In this document: positions 42,962 through 51,724 of the stretch, in pieces
Layout of the letters: every line of letters begins with the position of its first letter
How positions within the stretch are numbered: the stretch's first letter is position 1
NCBI RefSeq assembly: GCF_011759385.1
Contig: NZ_JAARLY010000007.1
Location: forward strand, 1-64,000
DNA from: Oleiagrimonas sp. C23AA
GTDB lineage: Bacteria > Pseudomonadota > Gammaproteobacteria > Xanthomonadales > Rhodanobacteraceae
Reading direction: 5' to 3'
Length of the DNA stretch: 64,000 bases
The notes under the pieces: generated by a model
Database searches by the model: none
Told to the model about the DNA's origin: nothing
The model's input: only the letters and a program-made list of their open reading frames with translations
Made by a program: the position numbers and the translations under genes

Positions 42962-43051
42962 GGGGGCGGCCATGGGGAGGTCGTCACTCGTTCAGCATTT
43001 TCCATACCATGCCTGAACAGCGCGAAGAAAGCGCATAGCTATGCGTAAATG

Positions 43052-43094
43052 CCGGGGCGGAAATGCGATGGCGTGTGTTGCGCATCCGCCCCGG
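43052..43094 (-). terminator. GC-rich stem-loop after the POT transporter gene
   Basis: CCGGGGCGG (43052-43060) pairs with CCGCCCCGG (43086-43094), with an inner ATGCG/CGCAT extension. It lies just past the transporter stop codon on the minus strand. There is no good T-tract, so termination efficiency is uncertain. Confidence 0.5.
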
Positions 43095-43098
43095 GTGG

Positions 43099-44835
43099 TC
43101 AGCTCGCGCCCTTCGGCGTCACTTTGTCCAGGTGCATCCAGCGCTTGATCAGCGGGGTGATGGCCAGCACCACGGCGGCGGTGCCTAGGCCCACCCAGAT
43201 CATGTTCTGGAACAGCTGACCGTACTTGTGCGCGGCGACGGTGATGTCGACCTTGCCGTTGGCGGGGATGTCCACCGCGGCCAGTTTGCCCAGGATCGAC
43301 GCGAACTGTTCGGACAGCGACATGCCCAGCCACCAGGCGCCCATGGTCAGGCCCATCACCTGCGGCACGGAAAGCTCGGTGACCGCCGACAGTCCGATGG
43401 GCGACAAAGCCAGTTCGCCCACTTCCAGCACCAGGTAGGCCAGCACCAACCACCACACGCTGCTCAGCGTGCCGGTATCGGCCACGTGCGTGTTGGCGGC
43501 CAGCAGCGGCAGGAAGGCGAGTCCGGCCAGCGCCAGGCCGATGGCGCTTTTCGCCGGCTTGGACGGATTCATGCCGAAGCGTCCAAGGAACGGCCACAAC
43601 CAGGCCATCACCGGCGACAGCAGCACCAGGAACAGCGCGCCCAGATAGGTCAGCGAGCCGGCAGTCTGCGGCAGCACCACGCTGTCGCGCAGGATCAGCA
43701 CGAAGCCGACCACGGTAAGCGTACCCAGCATCAGTGCCGGCACGCGACGGCTTTTCATGCGTAGCGCGATGCCGACCAGCAGTGGGCTCAGTGCCAGCGG
43801 AATCAGCGACCAGGTGAACGGGTGCCCATGGCGGATCACCAGCGACGGGAACAGATCCTTGCCCATCATGCGATCGGTGAACAGCACCCACGAGCCGTAG
43901 GTCTGCTCGTACAGCGAGAAGAACAGCAAGCACACGGCGACGAAAAACACGCAGGCCAGCATGCGATGGCGCTGCACGCGATCGCAGCGTGCCGTCACGT
44001 ACCAGCCCAGCCAGATCAGCCAGGCGGCCATGGTGGCGATCTGCAGCCATAGTACCGCCTCGCCCAGCTGCATCAGCGCCCAGATGGCCGGCAGCGCGAC
44101 GAAGGCGCCGACGTAGATAGCCCATTCCACGTTGAGCGGGCCAAGCAGGCGGCGCTTGAGTTTGGCAGGCTCCGGCGGCTCGGCCAGGCCCATCAGGTAT
44201 TTCTGCCCGGTGATGAACATCGCCAGGCCCGCGATCATGCCGATGCCGGCCGCGCCGAAGCCGTAGCCCCAGCCATAGCGTTCGCCCAGGTAACCGCAGA
44301 TCAGGCTGGCGAACAGGGCGCCGATGTTGATGCCCGCGTAAAAGAGGGTGAAGCCCGAATCGCGGCGCTTGTCACCTTCCGGGTAAAGCTGGCCGACGAT
44401 GGTGGAAATGTTGGGTTTGAGAAAGCCCACGCCGCTGATGATCAGCGCCAGCGACAGATAGAACACGCTCAACGCGGATTGATCGCGGTGCACCACGCCG
44501 TTGACCACGGTGGCCTGATGGCCTTCCACGCTCATGCCCAAGTGGCCCAGCACCAGCAGAATGCCGCCCAGTACCACCGCCTTGCGCATACCCAGGTAGC
44601 GGTCGGCCAGAATGCCGCCCAATACCGGTGTGGCATAGACCAAGCCACCGTAGGCACCCAGCACCGCCAGGCTCTGCGAGTCGGTGAAAAGGTGGTGCTT
44701 GATCAGGTACAGCGCCAGCAGCGCCTTCATGCCGTAGAACGAAAAGCGCTCCCACATCTCGGTGAAAAAGCATACGTAAAGGCCTTTCGGGTGACCGAAA
44801 AGCTCGTCGCTGGGCGCGGCGATGGCGTCATTCAT
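43099..44835 (-). CDS. Proton-dependent oligopeptide transporter (POT/PTR2 family)
   Basis: A 578-residue MFS transporter with the POT signatures FFTEMWERFSFYGMKALL and FTLFYAGINIGALFA and about 14 helices. ATG at 44835 (MNDAIAAP) is chosen as the usual N-terminus; an in-frame upstream ATG at 44886 exists. It is divergent from a secreted S9 peptidase gene, a pairing that would let the cell import the peptides released outside. Confidence 0.9.
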   Translation of the reverse strand: MNDAIAAPSDELFGHPKGLYVCFFTEMWERFSFYGMKALLALYLIKHHLFTDSQSLAVLGAYGGLVYATPVLGGILADRYLGMRKAVVLGGILLVLGHLGMSVEGHQATVVNGVVHRDQSALSVFYLSLALIISGVGFLKPNISTIVGQLYPEGDKRRDSGFTLFYAGINIGALFASLICGYLGERYGWGYGFGAAGIGMIAGLAMFITGQKYLMGLAEPPEPAKLKRRLLGPLNVEWAIYVGAFVALPAIWALMQLGEAVLWLQIATMAAWLIWLGWYVTARCDRVQRHRMLACVFFVAVCLLFFSLYEQTYGSWVLFTDRMMGKDLFPSLVIRHGHPFTWSLIPLALSPLLVGIALRMKSRRVPALMLGTLTVVGFVLILRDSVVLPQTAGSLTYLGALFLVLLSPVMAWLWPFLGRFGMNPSKPAKSAIGLALAGLAFLPLLAANTHVADTGTLSSVWWLVLAYLVLEVGELALSPIGLSAVTELSVPQVMGLTMGAWWLGMSLSEQFASILGKLAAVDIPANGKVDITVAAHKYGQLFQNMIWVGLGTAAVVLAITPLIKRWMHLDKVTPKGAS

Positions 44836-45638
44836 GGGTTCTCGTGCTCCCCTGGCGCGAAAAGGCAAAGCACCGAGTATAGACATGGAAGTGGGGCGTC
44901 TTGCGAGTGGGGTGGCAAAGGTCGGCGCGCATGGGCCTGACGTCAGGGTGTGGTGACAGGTGGCGATGGAGGGCGAGGCAAGGTTCTACCCCTCCCCGGC
45001 CCTCCCCTGCGAGCAGGGGAGGGAGTTCTGGCCGCTGCGTGGGTGATTAGGTGTGGAGATTGGTGGTACCTGACGTGCCTGGTACTTGCTTCGTGTGGGT
45101 GAGTGTCAGACGGGAGATGTTGGCGCGAGCTGGTCTGGCATCCGGGGCGTTGATGGAGGGCGTGGCAAGGTCCTACCCCTACCCGGCCCTCCCCTGCGAG
45201 CAGCGGAGGGAGTTCTGGCCGTTGCGTTGGTGACTGGTTTTGGAGATTGGCGGTACCTGATCTGCTTGGTATTTGCGTTGTGTTGGGTGGGGGCGCGAGG
45301 TAGATGTAGGCGCGCGTCGGCCTGGTCTTGGGTTGATTGGACGCTTTGATGAAGCGTGGGTCAGGTTCTACCCCTCTCCGGTCCTCCCCTGCGAGCAGGG
45401 GAGGGCGTGGGTTGCGTTGTCCGGTGACAATTGACGGTCGGCAGTGGCCATGCGCTGCGGCGATGGCGAGCCAGTACGCGGGCGTGTGTGGTGCATGACT
45501 CCTCCCCCTGCAAGCAGGGGGAGGTTGGGAGGGGGTGAAGCACACCGCAGCCCATCATGCTGCCCTGCCGCTTGCACCGCGTGCGGATGGCGGCTTAAGT
45601 TCCGGGACGTTCACAACGATCCTTGGGGAACCACCACC
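44836..45638. repeat. Divergent intergenic region with four REP-like copies and a 187-bp degenerate tandem repeat
   Basis: REP-like copies lie at 44988-45023, 45175-45210 and 45370-45405 (minus orientation) and 45500-45537 (plus orientation). The first two head blocks that begin GATGGAGGGCG at 44965 and 45152, 187 bp apart, with conserved GGCAAGGTTCTACC and GAGTTCTGGCCG segments; the third block is more degenerate. Short open frames across the block arise from the repeats. No gene seen. Confidence 0.75.
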
Positions 45639-47714
45639 ATGCTTACCAAGCCCTTGATGGCGGCCTTGGCGATGGCGCTTGCCGCCGCGCCGGTCGTGTC
45701 TCATGCCGATGCCGGCGCGCATCCTTTCAGTGTTGAGGACCTGGTGCGCTTGAAGCGCGTCAGCGATCCGCACCTGTCGCCGGATGGCCAGCAGGCGGTG
45801 TTCTCCATGCGTCATACCGATTACGCCAAGGACAAGGGCGTGACCGATATCTATACGCTGGACCTGGCCAAGGCCGGTGCTACGCCGCACGAGCTGGTGG
45901 CCCATGCGGCGAGCCCGCGCTATGCCAGCGACGGCAAGACGATCTACTTCCTGTCCTCCAAATCCGGGCGCAGCCAGCTGTGGTCGGTGCCGGCGGCGGG
46001 CGGCAAGGCCACGCAGTTGACCGATCTGCCGGTGGGCATCAACAATTTTGTGCTGGCGCCGGGCGATCATCGCGTGGCGCTGTCCATTGATGTGTTTACC
46101 GATTGCGACACGCTCGATTGCACGCGTCAGCGGCTGGATGCGCGCGCCAAGAATCCGACCACAGGGCACTTGTACAAGAAGCTGTTCGTGCGCCACTGGG
46201 ATACCTGGTCGGACGATCGCCGCTCACAGTTGTTTGTGGCCAACCTGGATGCACCGAAACAGGCGCCGGTGTGGGTCAGCAAGGGCATCGACGGCGACAT
46301 TCCGTCCAAGCCGTTTGGCGGTGATACCGAATATAGCTTCTCGCCCGACGGCAAGACGGTGTACTTCGACGCGCGCATTGCCGGTACCAGCGAACCGTGG
46401 TCGACCAATTTCGACATCTACCGTGTGCCGGCTGATGGTTCATCCAAGCCGGAAAACCTCACTGCCGACAACAAGGCATGGGACGGTTGGCCAGTCGCTT
46501 CCCCCGATGGCAGCACGCTGTACTACCTGGCGCAGAAGGAGCCGGGCTTCGAGTCTGACCGCTTTGGCATCTGGGCGCTGGACCTGACCAGCGGCAAGCG
46601 CCACGAGGTGGATCCCAAGTGGGACCGCTCGGCCGGTGATCTGGCCATTTCCACCGATGGCAGCACGCTGTTCGTCACCGCCGATGATGAGGGCCAGCAT
46701 CCGCTGTTCGCCATCGACGCCAAGAGCGGCGATGTCACCAAGAAAGTGGCCGATGGCGCGGTCGGTGGCTTTGATGTGGGAGCCAACCGCATTTTGCTGT
46801 CACGCACCGATCTCAAGCATCCGGCCGATCTTTACACGCTGGGACGCAACGGCAACCTGACTCAGGTCACCCACGTAAACCGGCAGGCGTTGGCCAAGAC
46901 CGCGATGGGCGATGCGCAGTTCTTCACCTTCAAGGGCTGGCATGGCGAGAACGTGCAGGGTTATGTGGTCAAGCCGGCCAACTTCCAGCCCGGCCAGACT
47001 TATCCGGTGGCGTTCATTGTGCACGGCGGCCCGCAGGGGGCCATGACCAACAGCTGGAGCTATCGCTGGAATCCGCAGACCTATGCCGGCCAGGGCTTTG
47101 CCGTGGTCACCATCAACTTCCACGGCTCCACCGGCTACGGGCAGGCCTTCACCAACGCCATTTCCGGGGACTGGGGCGGCAAGCCGCTGGATGACCTCAA
47201 AGCCGGCTGGAAGTACGCCCAGGACAAGTACGCCTTCCTCGACGGCAATCGCGCCTGTGCACTGGGCGCCAGTTACGGTGGCTACATGGTCTACTGGATG
47301 GCCGGCGTCTGGAACAAGCCGTGGAAGTGCTTTGTCGACCACGACGGCGTGTTCGACGCGCGCATGATGTACTACGCCACCGACGAGCTGTGGTTCGAAG
47401 AGAAGGAAAACGGCGGCCCGCAGTACCTGCATCCGGACAACTATGAGCGCTTCAATCCTATCGATCACGTCAAGGACTGGCACGTGCCGATGCTGATTGT
47501 GCATTCGGGCCACGATTTCCGCATTCCGCTGACGCAGGGCCTGGGCGCCTTCACCGCGCTACAGCGCCGCGGCATCCCCAGTGAGTTCCTGACCTTCCCG
47601 GACGAGAACCACTGGGTGCTCAAACCCCACAACAGCGTGATGTGGCATCACACCGTGAATGCCTGGCTTGAGCGCTGGACCAAGAAGGGCGCGGGCGACT
47701 CCGCCGGCAAGTGA
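45639..47714 (+). CDS. Secreted S9-family peptidase (prolyl oligopeptidase/DPP type)
   Basis: A 691-residue protein with a signal peptide (MLTKPLMAALAMALAAAPVVSHA). A beta-propeller domain (about 30-440) has repeated SPDG/TxDG blades. The alpha/beta-hydrolase domain (450-690) carries the nucleophile in GASYGGYM (S545), Asp626 (HSGHDFRIP) and His658 (DENHWV). It resembles acylaminoacyl-peptidase/DPP family enzymes that cut short peptides in the periplasm. A CDTLDC pair in the propeller may form a disulfide. Confidence 0.93.
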   Translation: MLTKPLMAALAMALAAAPVVSHADAGAHPFSVEDLVRLKRVSDPHLSPDGQQAVFSMRHTDYAKDKGVTDIYTLDLAKAGATPHELVAHAASPRYASDGKTIYFLSSKSGRSQLWSVPAAGGKATQLTDLPVGINNFVLAPGDHRVALSIDVFTDCDTLDCTRQRLDARAKNPTTGHLYKKLFVRHWDTWSDDRRSQLFVANLDAPKQAPVWVSKGIDGDIPSKPFGGDTEYSFSPDGKTVYFDARIAGTSEPWSTNFDIYRVPADGSSKPENLTADNKAWDGWPVASPDGSTLYYLAQKEPGFESDRFGIWALDLTSGKRHEVDPKWDRSAGDLAISTDGSTLFVTADDEGQHPLFAIDAKSGDVTKKVADGAVGGFDVGANRILLSRTDLKHPADLYTLGRNGNLTQVTHVNRQALAKTAMGDAQFFTFKGWHGENVQGYVVKPANFQPGQTYPVAFIVHGGPQGAMTNSWSYRWNPQTYAGQGFAVVTINFHGSTGYGQAFTNAISGDWGGKPLDDLKAGWKYAQDKYAFLDGNRACALGASYGGYMVYWMAGVWNKPWKCFVDHDGVFDARMMYYATDELWFEEKENGGPQYLHPDNYERFNPIDHVKDWHVPMLIVHSGHDFRIPLTQGLGAFTALQRRGIPSEFLTFPDENHWVLKPHNSVMWHHTVNAWLERWTKKGAGDSAGK

Positions 47715-48092
47715 GCTGGGTGGGGCTGGGGGGTAGAGGCGTGATGGCTTGAGGGCTGCCTCTACCCCCTCCCAACCTCCCCCTGCAAGCAGGGGGAGGG
47801 GCTGTCAGGCCCGCCGACCACCCCGACCATCAACCGCCAGCCACCAGCCGAAGAACCGAAGAGCCGAAGAGCCGAAGAGCCGAAGAGCCGAAGAGCAGAG
47901 GCAGAGGCAGAGGCAGAGGCAGAGTGTCGGAATGTCGGAATGTCGGAATGTCGGAATGTCGGAATGTCGGAATGTCGGGCGCGTATGAGTTGCCCTCAAA
48001 GCTGCAGCTCGGCCGAGCTTCTGCTCCCTCCCTTGCTTGCAGGGGAGGGCTGGGGAGGGGTAGAGCAGATTCCCTCCGCCTCATGTGATTCA
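47715..48092. repeat. Convergent intergenic region with two REP-like copies and three adjoining microsatellites
   Basis: REP-like copies lie at 47764-47800 (minus orientation) and 48024-48062 (plus orientation). Between them are three abutting short tandem arrays: CCGAAGAG-type octamers (47846-47894, about six), GCAGAG five times (47895-47924) and TGTCGGAA six times plus a partial unit (47925-47978). No gene seen; short open frames across the arrays are artefacts of the periodicity. Confidence 0.85.
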
Positions 48093-48440
48093 TCAACGCG
48101 TACCCGATTGCTCCAGGTGACGAAGAATGTCCTCCAGTACACGCTTGGTACGTAGCAATACATCGTCGTTCCAATAGCGAATCACGGTGTAGCCTTGCTG
48201 CTGCAATTGGTTGGTGCGACGCGCGTCGTAGTGCGCTTGTTCCACGTGCTGACCACCATCGAGTTCGATGATGACTCGTGCCTCGATGCAGGTGAAGTCA
48301 GCGATGTATCCGGCGATGGGATGCTGGCGCCTGAATCTGAAGCCTGCCAGTTGGCGACGGCGTAAGTGGCGCCAGAGGCGTTGTTCTGCGTCGGTGCTGT
48401 GCGTGCGAAGTTGGCGCGCGTGCTGATAGATGCGTCGCAT
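48093..48440 (-). CDS. DUF559 domain protein (Vsr-like endonuclease fold)
   Basis: A 115-residue protein matching the DUF559 pattern: ARQLRTHSTDAEQRLWRHLRRRQLAGFRFRRQHPIAGYIADF, then IIELDGGQHVEQAHYDARR and YTVIRYWNDDVL. The D...E-x-DGGQH arrangement is that of PD-(D/E)xK/Vsr-type nucleases. Biological role and substrate are not known. It is flanked on both sides by REP copies and microsatellites and by no obvious partner gene. Confidence 0.85.
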   Translation of the reverse strand: MRRIYQHARQLRTHSTDAEQRLWRHLRRRQLAGFRFRRQHPIAGYIADFTCIEARVIIELDGGQHVEQAHYDARRTNQLQQQGYTVIRYWNDDVLLRTKRVLEDILRHLEQSGTR

Positions 48441-48850
48441 GCAGGCTTCCTTGCCATAAGTGGTTGAGAGGTCTGTTTACCCCCTCCCAGCCTCCCCCTG
48501 CAAGCAGGGGGAGGGGCGAGCGAAACCACGGTTTTTTGAAGCCTGGCGCCAACTACAAAACGCCAAGTGCCCAAGTGCCCAAGTGCCCAAGTGCCCAAGT
48601 GCCCAAGTGCCCAAGTGCCCAAGTGCCCAAGTGCCCAAGTGCCCAAGTGCCCAAGTGCCCAAGTGCCCAAGTGCTTGGTAGGAGCTGCCCAGCTGACGTA
48701 GTGAGGTTTTCCGCCATGGCGGGATCGACCGCTTTGGCTCTCACCGACGGCGAGCGCGAAACCTGGCCGCTCCAAGGTACATGTCAGTTGTGGCGGAGCG
48801 CCGACGCTTGACTCCCTCCCCTGCTTGCAGGGGAGGGTTGGGGAGGGGTG
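48441..48850. repeat. Region with a 13.75-copy octamer array and two REP-like copies
   Basis: REP-like copies lie at 48479-48516 (minus orientation) and 48812-48849 (plus orientation). Between them AAGTGCCC is repeated thirteen times without a mismatch, plus a partial unit (48565-48674). Because 8 is not a multiple of 3, all frames through it are open and give period-8 peptide patterns; these are not genes. Confidence 0.9.
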
Positions 48851-48860
48851 AAGCGGTGCC

Positions 48861-49082
48861 TCAGGCCTGCTCGGCGTTGGGTGCCACGCCGCGGTTGCCA
48901 GCAAACAGCTGCACGATGATGGCGACGATGATGTTTACCGCCAGCGCGAACAGGCCGGTGTAGACGGAGATCGACTCGCCGCCGATGACAACCGCGTGCA
49001 CTGGTTTGACGTGATCGGCAAAGGCCATCCAACTGCCCAGGATGATGCCGACCGCCCAGCCGGCCAGCAGCGCCGGGGCGCG
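48861..49082 (-). pseudogene. Truncated duplicate of the symporter C-terminus (copy 1)
   Basis: It encodes in reverse the last 73 residues of the SSS symporter and its stop codon, with no start or upstream part. It is nearly identical to copy 3 at 49449-49670. It is not expected to give a protein unless read through. Confidence 0.85.
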
Positions 49083-49154
49083 AAAGTGGCGATCCTCGCT
49101 AGGAACTCCCTCCCCTGCTTGCAGGGGAGGGTTGGGGAGGGGTGAAGCGGTGCC

Positions 49155-49376
49155 TCAGGCTTGCTCGGCGTTGGGTGCCACGCCGCGGTTGCCGGCAAAC
49201 AGCTGCACGATGATGGCGACGATGATGTTCACCGCCAGCGCGAACAGGCCGGTGTAGACCGAGATCGACTCGCCGCCGATGACGAAGGCGTGCACTGGTT
49301 TGACGTGATCGGCAAAGGCCATCCAACTGCCCAGGATGATGCCGACTGCCCAGCCGGCCAGCAGCGCCGGAGCATG
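49155..49376 (-). pseudogene. Truncated duplicate of the symporter C-terminus (copy 2)
   Basis: The same 3' fragment in its second copy. It shares the TTGCTCGGCG, GTTCACC and ACCGAGATC variants with the intact gene end rather than with copies 1 and 3. It differs from the intact gene by a few substitutions near the distal end. Confidence 0.85.
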
Positions 49377-49448
49377 GAACTGGTGACTCTCGCTAGCAAC
49401 TCCCTCCCCTGCTCGCAGGGGAGGGTTGGGGAGGGGTGAAGCGGTGCC

Positions 49449-49670
49449 TCAGGCCTGCTCGGGGTTGGGTGCCACGCCGCGGTTGCCAGCAAACAGCTGC
49501 ACGATGATGGCGACGATGATGTTTACCGCCAGCGCGAACAGGCCGGTGTAGACGGAGATCGACTCGCCGCCGATGACAACCGCGTGCACTGGTTTGACGT
49601 GATCGGCAAAGGCCATCCAACTGCCCAGGATGATGCCGACCGCCCAGCCGGCCAGCAGCGCCGGGGCGCG
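49449..49670 (-). pseudogene. Truncated duplicate of the symporter C-terminus (copy 3)
   Basis: The same 3' fragment, directly downstream of the intact gene's REP. It shares GTTTACC, ACGGAGATC and GACAACCGC variants with copy 1. Confidence 0.85.
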
Positions 49671-49742
49671 AAAGTGGCGATCCTCGCTAGGAACTCCCTC
49701 CCCTGCTTGCAGGGGAGGGTTGGGGAGGGGTGAAGCGGTGCC

Positions 49743-51242
49743 TCAGGCTTGCTCGGCGTTGGGTGCCACGCCGCGGTTGCCGGCAAACAGCTGCACGATG
49801 ATGGCGACGATGATGTTCACCGCCAGCGCGAACAGGCCGGTGTAGACCGAGATCGACTCGCCGCCGATGACAAAGGCGTGTACCGGTTTAACGTGATCGG
49901 CAAAGGCCATCCAGCTGCCCAGGATGATGCCGACTGCCCAGCCGGCCAGCAGCGCCGGGGCGCGGAACCAGCGGCCCAAGCCAAACAAGCCGAAGCAGAT
50001 CGCGGGGAAGGTCTGCACGATCCACACGCCGCCGAGCAGTTGCAGATCCAGCGCGAACTGTGTGGGCAGGAACAGGATGCATACCAGTGCGCCGACTTTC
50101 ACCACCAGTGAGGTGACCTTGGCGACGGCCGCCTCGCCAGCCGCGGTGACTTGCGGGTTGATGTAGGCCTTCCAGAAGTTGCGCGTGAACAGGTTGGCTG
50201 CGCCGATTGACATCACCGCCGCCGGTACCAGCGCGCCGATGGCGATGGCCGAGAAGGCGAAGCCGGTGAACCAGCTTGGGAACAGGTCATTGAACAGCGC
50301 CGGCACCACATCGCTGTTGGATTCCACCTTCACGTGCGCGGCCCAGCCCATGTAGCCGAGCATGGCGATCAGGCCCAGCAGGACGGTGTAAGCCGGCAGG
50401 TAGATGGCGTTCTTGCGCACCGTGTTGGCGCTCTTGGCCGCGAACACGCCGGTCAGCGTATGCGGATACATGAACGCGGCCAGCGCCGAACCCAGGGCCA
50501 GCGTGGCGAACGGCACGAACTGCTGTGGATGCAGCAGCAGCCCGGTGGCGCCGCCCTTGCTCTCGTAGGCTTGCCGCGCGGTTTCCAGCACGTGGTGATA
50601 GCCGCCCAGCTTGGCCGGCACCAGCACGATGGCCACCAGCACCACGATGTAGATCATCAGATCCTTGACAAAGGCGATCAGCGCCGGCGCACGCAGGCCG
50701 GCCGAATAGGTGTAAAGCGCCAGGATGATGAAGGCGGCGGTGAGTGGAATTTCACCGGTCAGTCCCAGCGCCTTGATCACCACTTCCATGCCGACCAGCT
50801 GCAGGGCGATGTAGGGCATCACCGCGACCACGCCAGTGACCGCCACGGCCAACTCCAGCGGGCGCGAGCGGTAGCGGCCCCAGACAATATCGCCGGCTGT
50901 CACGTGCCCATTCTTGTGTGCTTCCTTCCACAGCTTGGGCATGATCAGGAACACGATGGGATACACCAGAATGGTGTAGGGCAACGCGAAGAAGCCGTAC
51001 GCACCCACCGCATAAACCAGCGCCGGCACGGCGATCACGGTGTAGGCGGTATAGAAGTCGCCGCCGACCAGGAACCAGGTGATCCAGGTGCCGAACTTGC
51101 GTCCGCCCAGACCCCATTCGTCCAGATGCTTGTGGTCTGAGCCCGCCTGCCAGCGCGAGGCCCAGAAGCCCATTACGGTGACCAGCAGGAAGAAGAAGAT
51201 GAAGACGCCCAGCGCCGTCCAGTCGATATGCCGCGGGATCAT
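49743..51242 (-). CDS. Sodium:solute symporter (SSS family, monocarboxylate/MctP-like)
   Basis: A 499-residue transporter with about 13 helices. It opens with FIFFFLLVTVMGFWASRWQ and has GGRKFGTWITWFLVGGDFYTAYT, the SSS helix-2 pattern, and a conserved core GALVPAAVMSIGAANLFTRN. It pairs with a DUF3311 protein, as MctP-like monocarboxylate or related symporters do. Its start overlaps the DUF3311 stop (ATGA). Its 3' end has been tandemly copied three times downstream. Confidence 0.9.
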   Translation of the reverse strand: MIPRHIDWTALGVFIFFFLLVTVMGFWASRWQAGSDHKHLDEWGLGGRKFGTWITWFLVGGDFYTAYTVIAVPALVYAVGAYGFFALPYTILVYPIVFLIMPKLWKEAHKNGHVTAGDIVWGRYRSRPLELAVAVTGVVAVMPYIALQLVGMEVVIKALGLTGEIPLTAAFIILALYTYSAGLRAPALIAFVKDLMIYIVVLVAIVLVPAKLGGYHHVLETARQAYESKGGATGLLLHPQQFVPFATLALGSALAAFMYPHTLTGVFAAKSANTVRKNAIYLPAYTVLLGLIAMLGYMGWAAHVKVESNSDVVPALFNDLFPSWFTGFAFSAIAIGALVPAAVMSIGAANLFTRNFWKAYINPQVTAAGEAAVAKVTSLVVKVGALVCILFLPTQFALDLQLLGGVWIVQTFPAICFGLFGLGRWFRAPALLAGWAVGIILGSWMAFADHVKPVHAFVIGGESISVYTGLFALAVNIIVAIIVQLFAGNRGVAPNAEQA

Positions 51243-51421
51243 TGCTCTTCCTCCTGGGCGTAGTGCTTGCGGTAGATCAGCCAGGTGATGAAGGCGGTGA
51301 TCGGAATCCACAAAAACTGGTACCAGTAGAAGAACGGCAGGCCGAGGAAGTAGGGGTTCTCGAAGTTGTAGAACGGCACCCACAACAGCCCGATGAACGG
51401 CAGCAGCAACAGGTATTTCAT
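51239..51421 (-). CDS. DUF3311 small membrane protein, symporter partner
   Basis: A 60-residue protein with two hydrophobic helices (about 3-20 and 31-49) around NFENPYFLGLPFFYWYQFLW, the DUF3311 signature, and an acidic end. DUF3311 genes almost always precede an SSS symporter, as here, and probably encode a small subunit of it. Translation is coupled by ATGA overlap. Confidence 0.9.
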   Translation of the reverse strand: MKYLLLLPFIGLLWVPFYNFENPYFLGLPFFYWYQFLWIPITAFITWLIYRKHYAQEEEQ

Positions 51422-51724
51422 GCCAGACGCTCCTGGGGACGTGAAGGACCGGCGCGCCAGTGCGCCGGTGCAAGCTGACAGCGCCGCTGCGCGGGCACTG
51501 GCAGCCTGGGGCTACCGCGTCCGCGCACATCCGTGCATCCCCTGGATGGTCGACCCCTCCCGAGGGTGCGACGGCGCAAATCAGGCTTGAGCATCGGTTG
51601 CCCCGGGGTGGGGGTCAATCAGCGTTTGGTCGTAGATGCATGACATGCCAGACCGGCATGGTTCGCCCAAGTGATTGAACGGAAAGGCCAGATGGGCCTT
51701 GCGTGCTGCGATTTTCTGATCGCG
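51422..51724. other. Intergenic region upstream of the symporter operon
   Basis: No gene seen. It must contain the promoter of the DUF3311-symporter operon. A short hairpin (51684-51700) lies near the corA 3' end. No REP copy is present. Confidence 0.5.
51684..51700 (-). terminator. Weak hairpin after corA
   Basis: AAGGCC-CATCT-GGCCTT on the minus strand, followed by TCCGTT, lies about 25 bp past the corA stop. The stem is only 6 bp and the T-tract poor. Confidence 0.4.

Larger units (their letters stand above)
48851..49732 (-). repeat. Three extra 294-bp tandem copies of the symporter 3' end plus REP
   Basis: The block starting AAGCGGTGCCTCAGGC recurs at 48851, 49145, 49439 and 49733, exactly 294 bp apart; the last is the end of the intact symporter gene. 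Each unit holds the last 73 or so codons and stop of the gene, a short unrelated joint (TCGCTAG) and a CCCTCCCC-type REP (49106-49143, 49400-49437, 49694-49731). Copies 1 and 3 differ at one base by eye; copy 2 is closest to the intact end, so the pattern is a duplicated 588-bp dimer. Confidence 0.92.

Noticed and set aside
42974-43050. Sigma-54 promoter for the second pilin
   Set aside because: I looked for GG-N10-GC with TGGCA on the minus strand upstream of the second pilin and found no acceptable match.
47764-47800. REP copy as intrinsic terminator of the S9 peptidase gene
   Set aside because: The stem is strong but has no T-tract, and the same element occurs in divergent promoter regions, so I call it a repeat; a termination side effect is possible.
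48565-48674. Possible CRISPR array at the AAGTGCCC repeat
   Set aside because: The 8-bp units are directly abutting with no spacers, and no cas gene is present. It is a microsatellite.
48477-48811. Small open frames with period-8 peptides (WALGHLGT and KCPSAQVP types)
   Set aside because: They are produced mechanically by the octamer array, which is open in all frames.
48784-49845. Series of 71-92 codon open frames repeated every 294 bp
   Set aside because: They are off-frame readings of the tandem copies of the symporter end, not genes.
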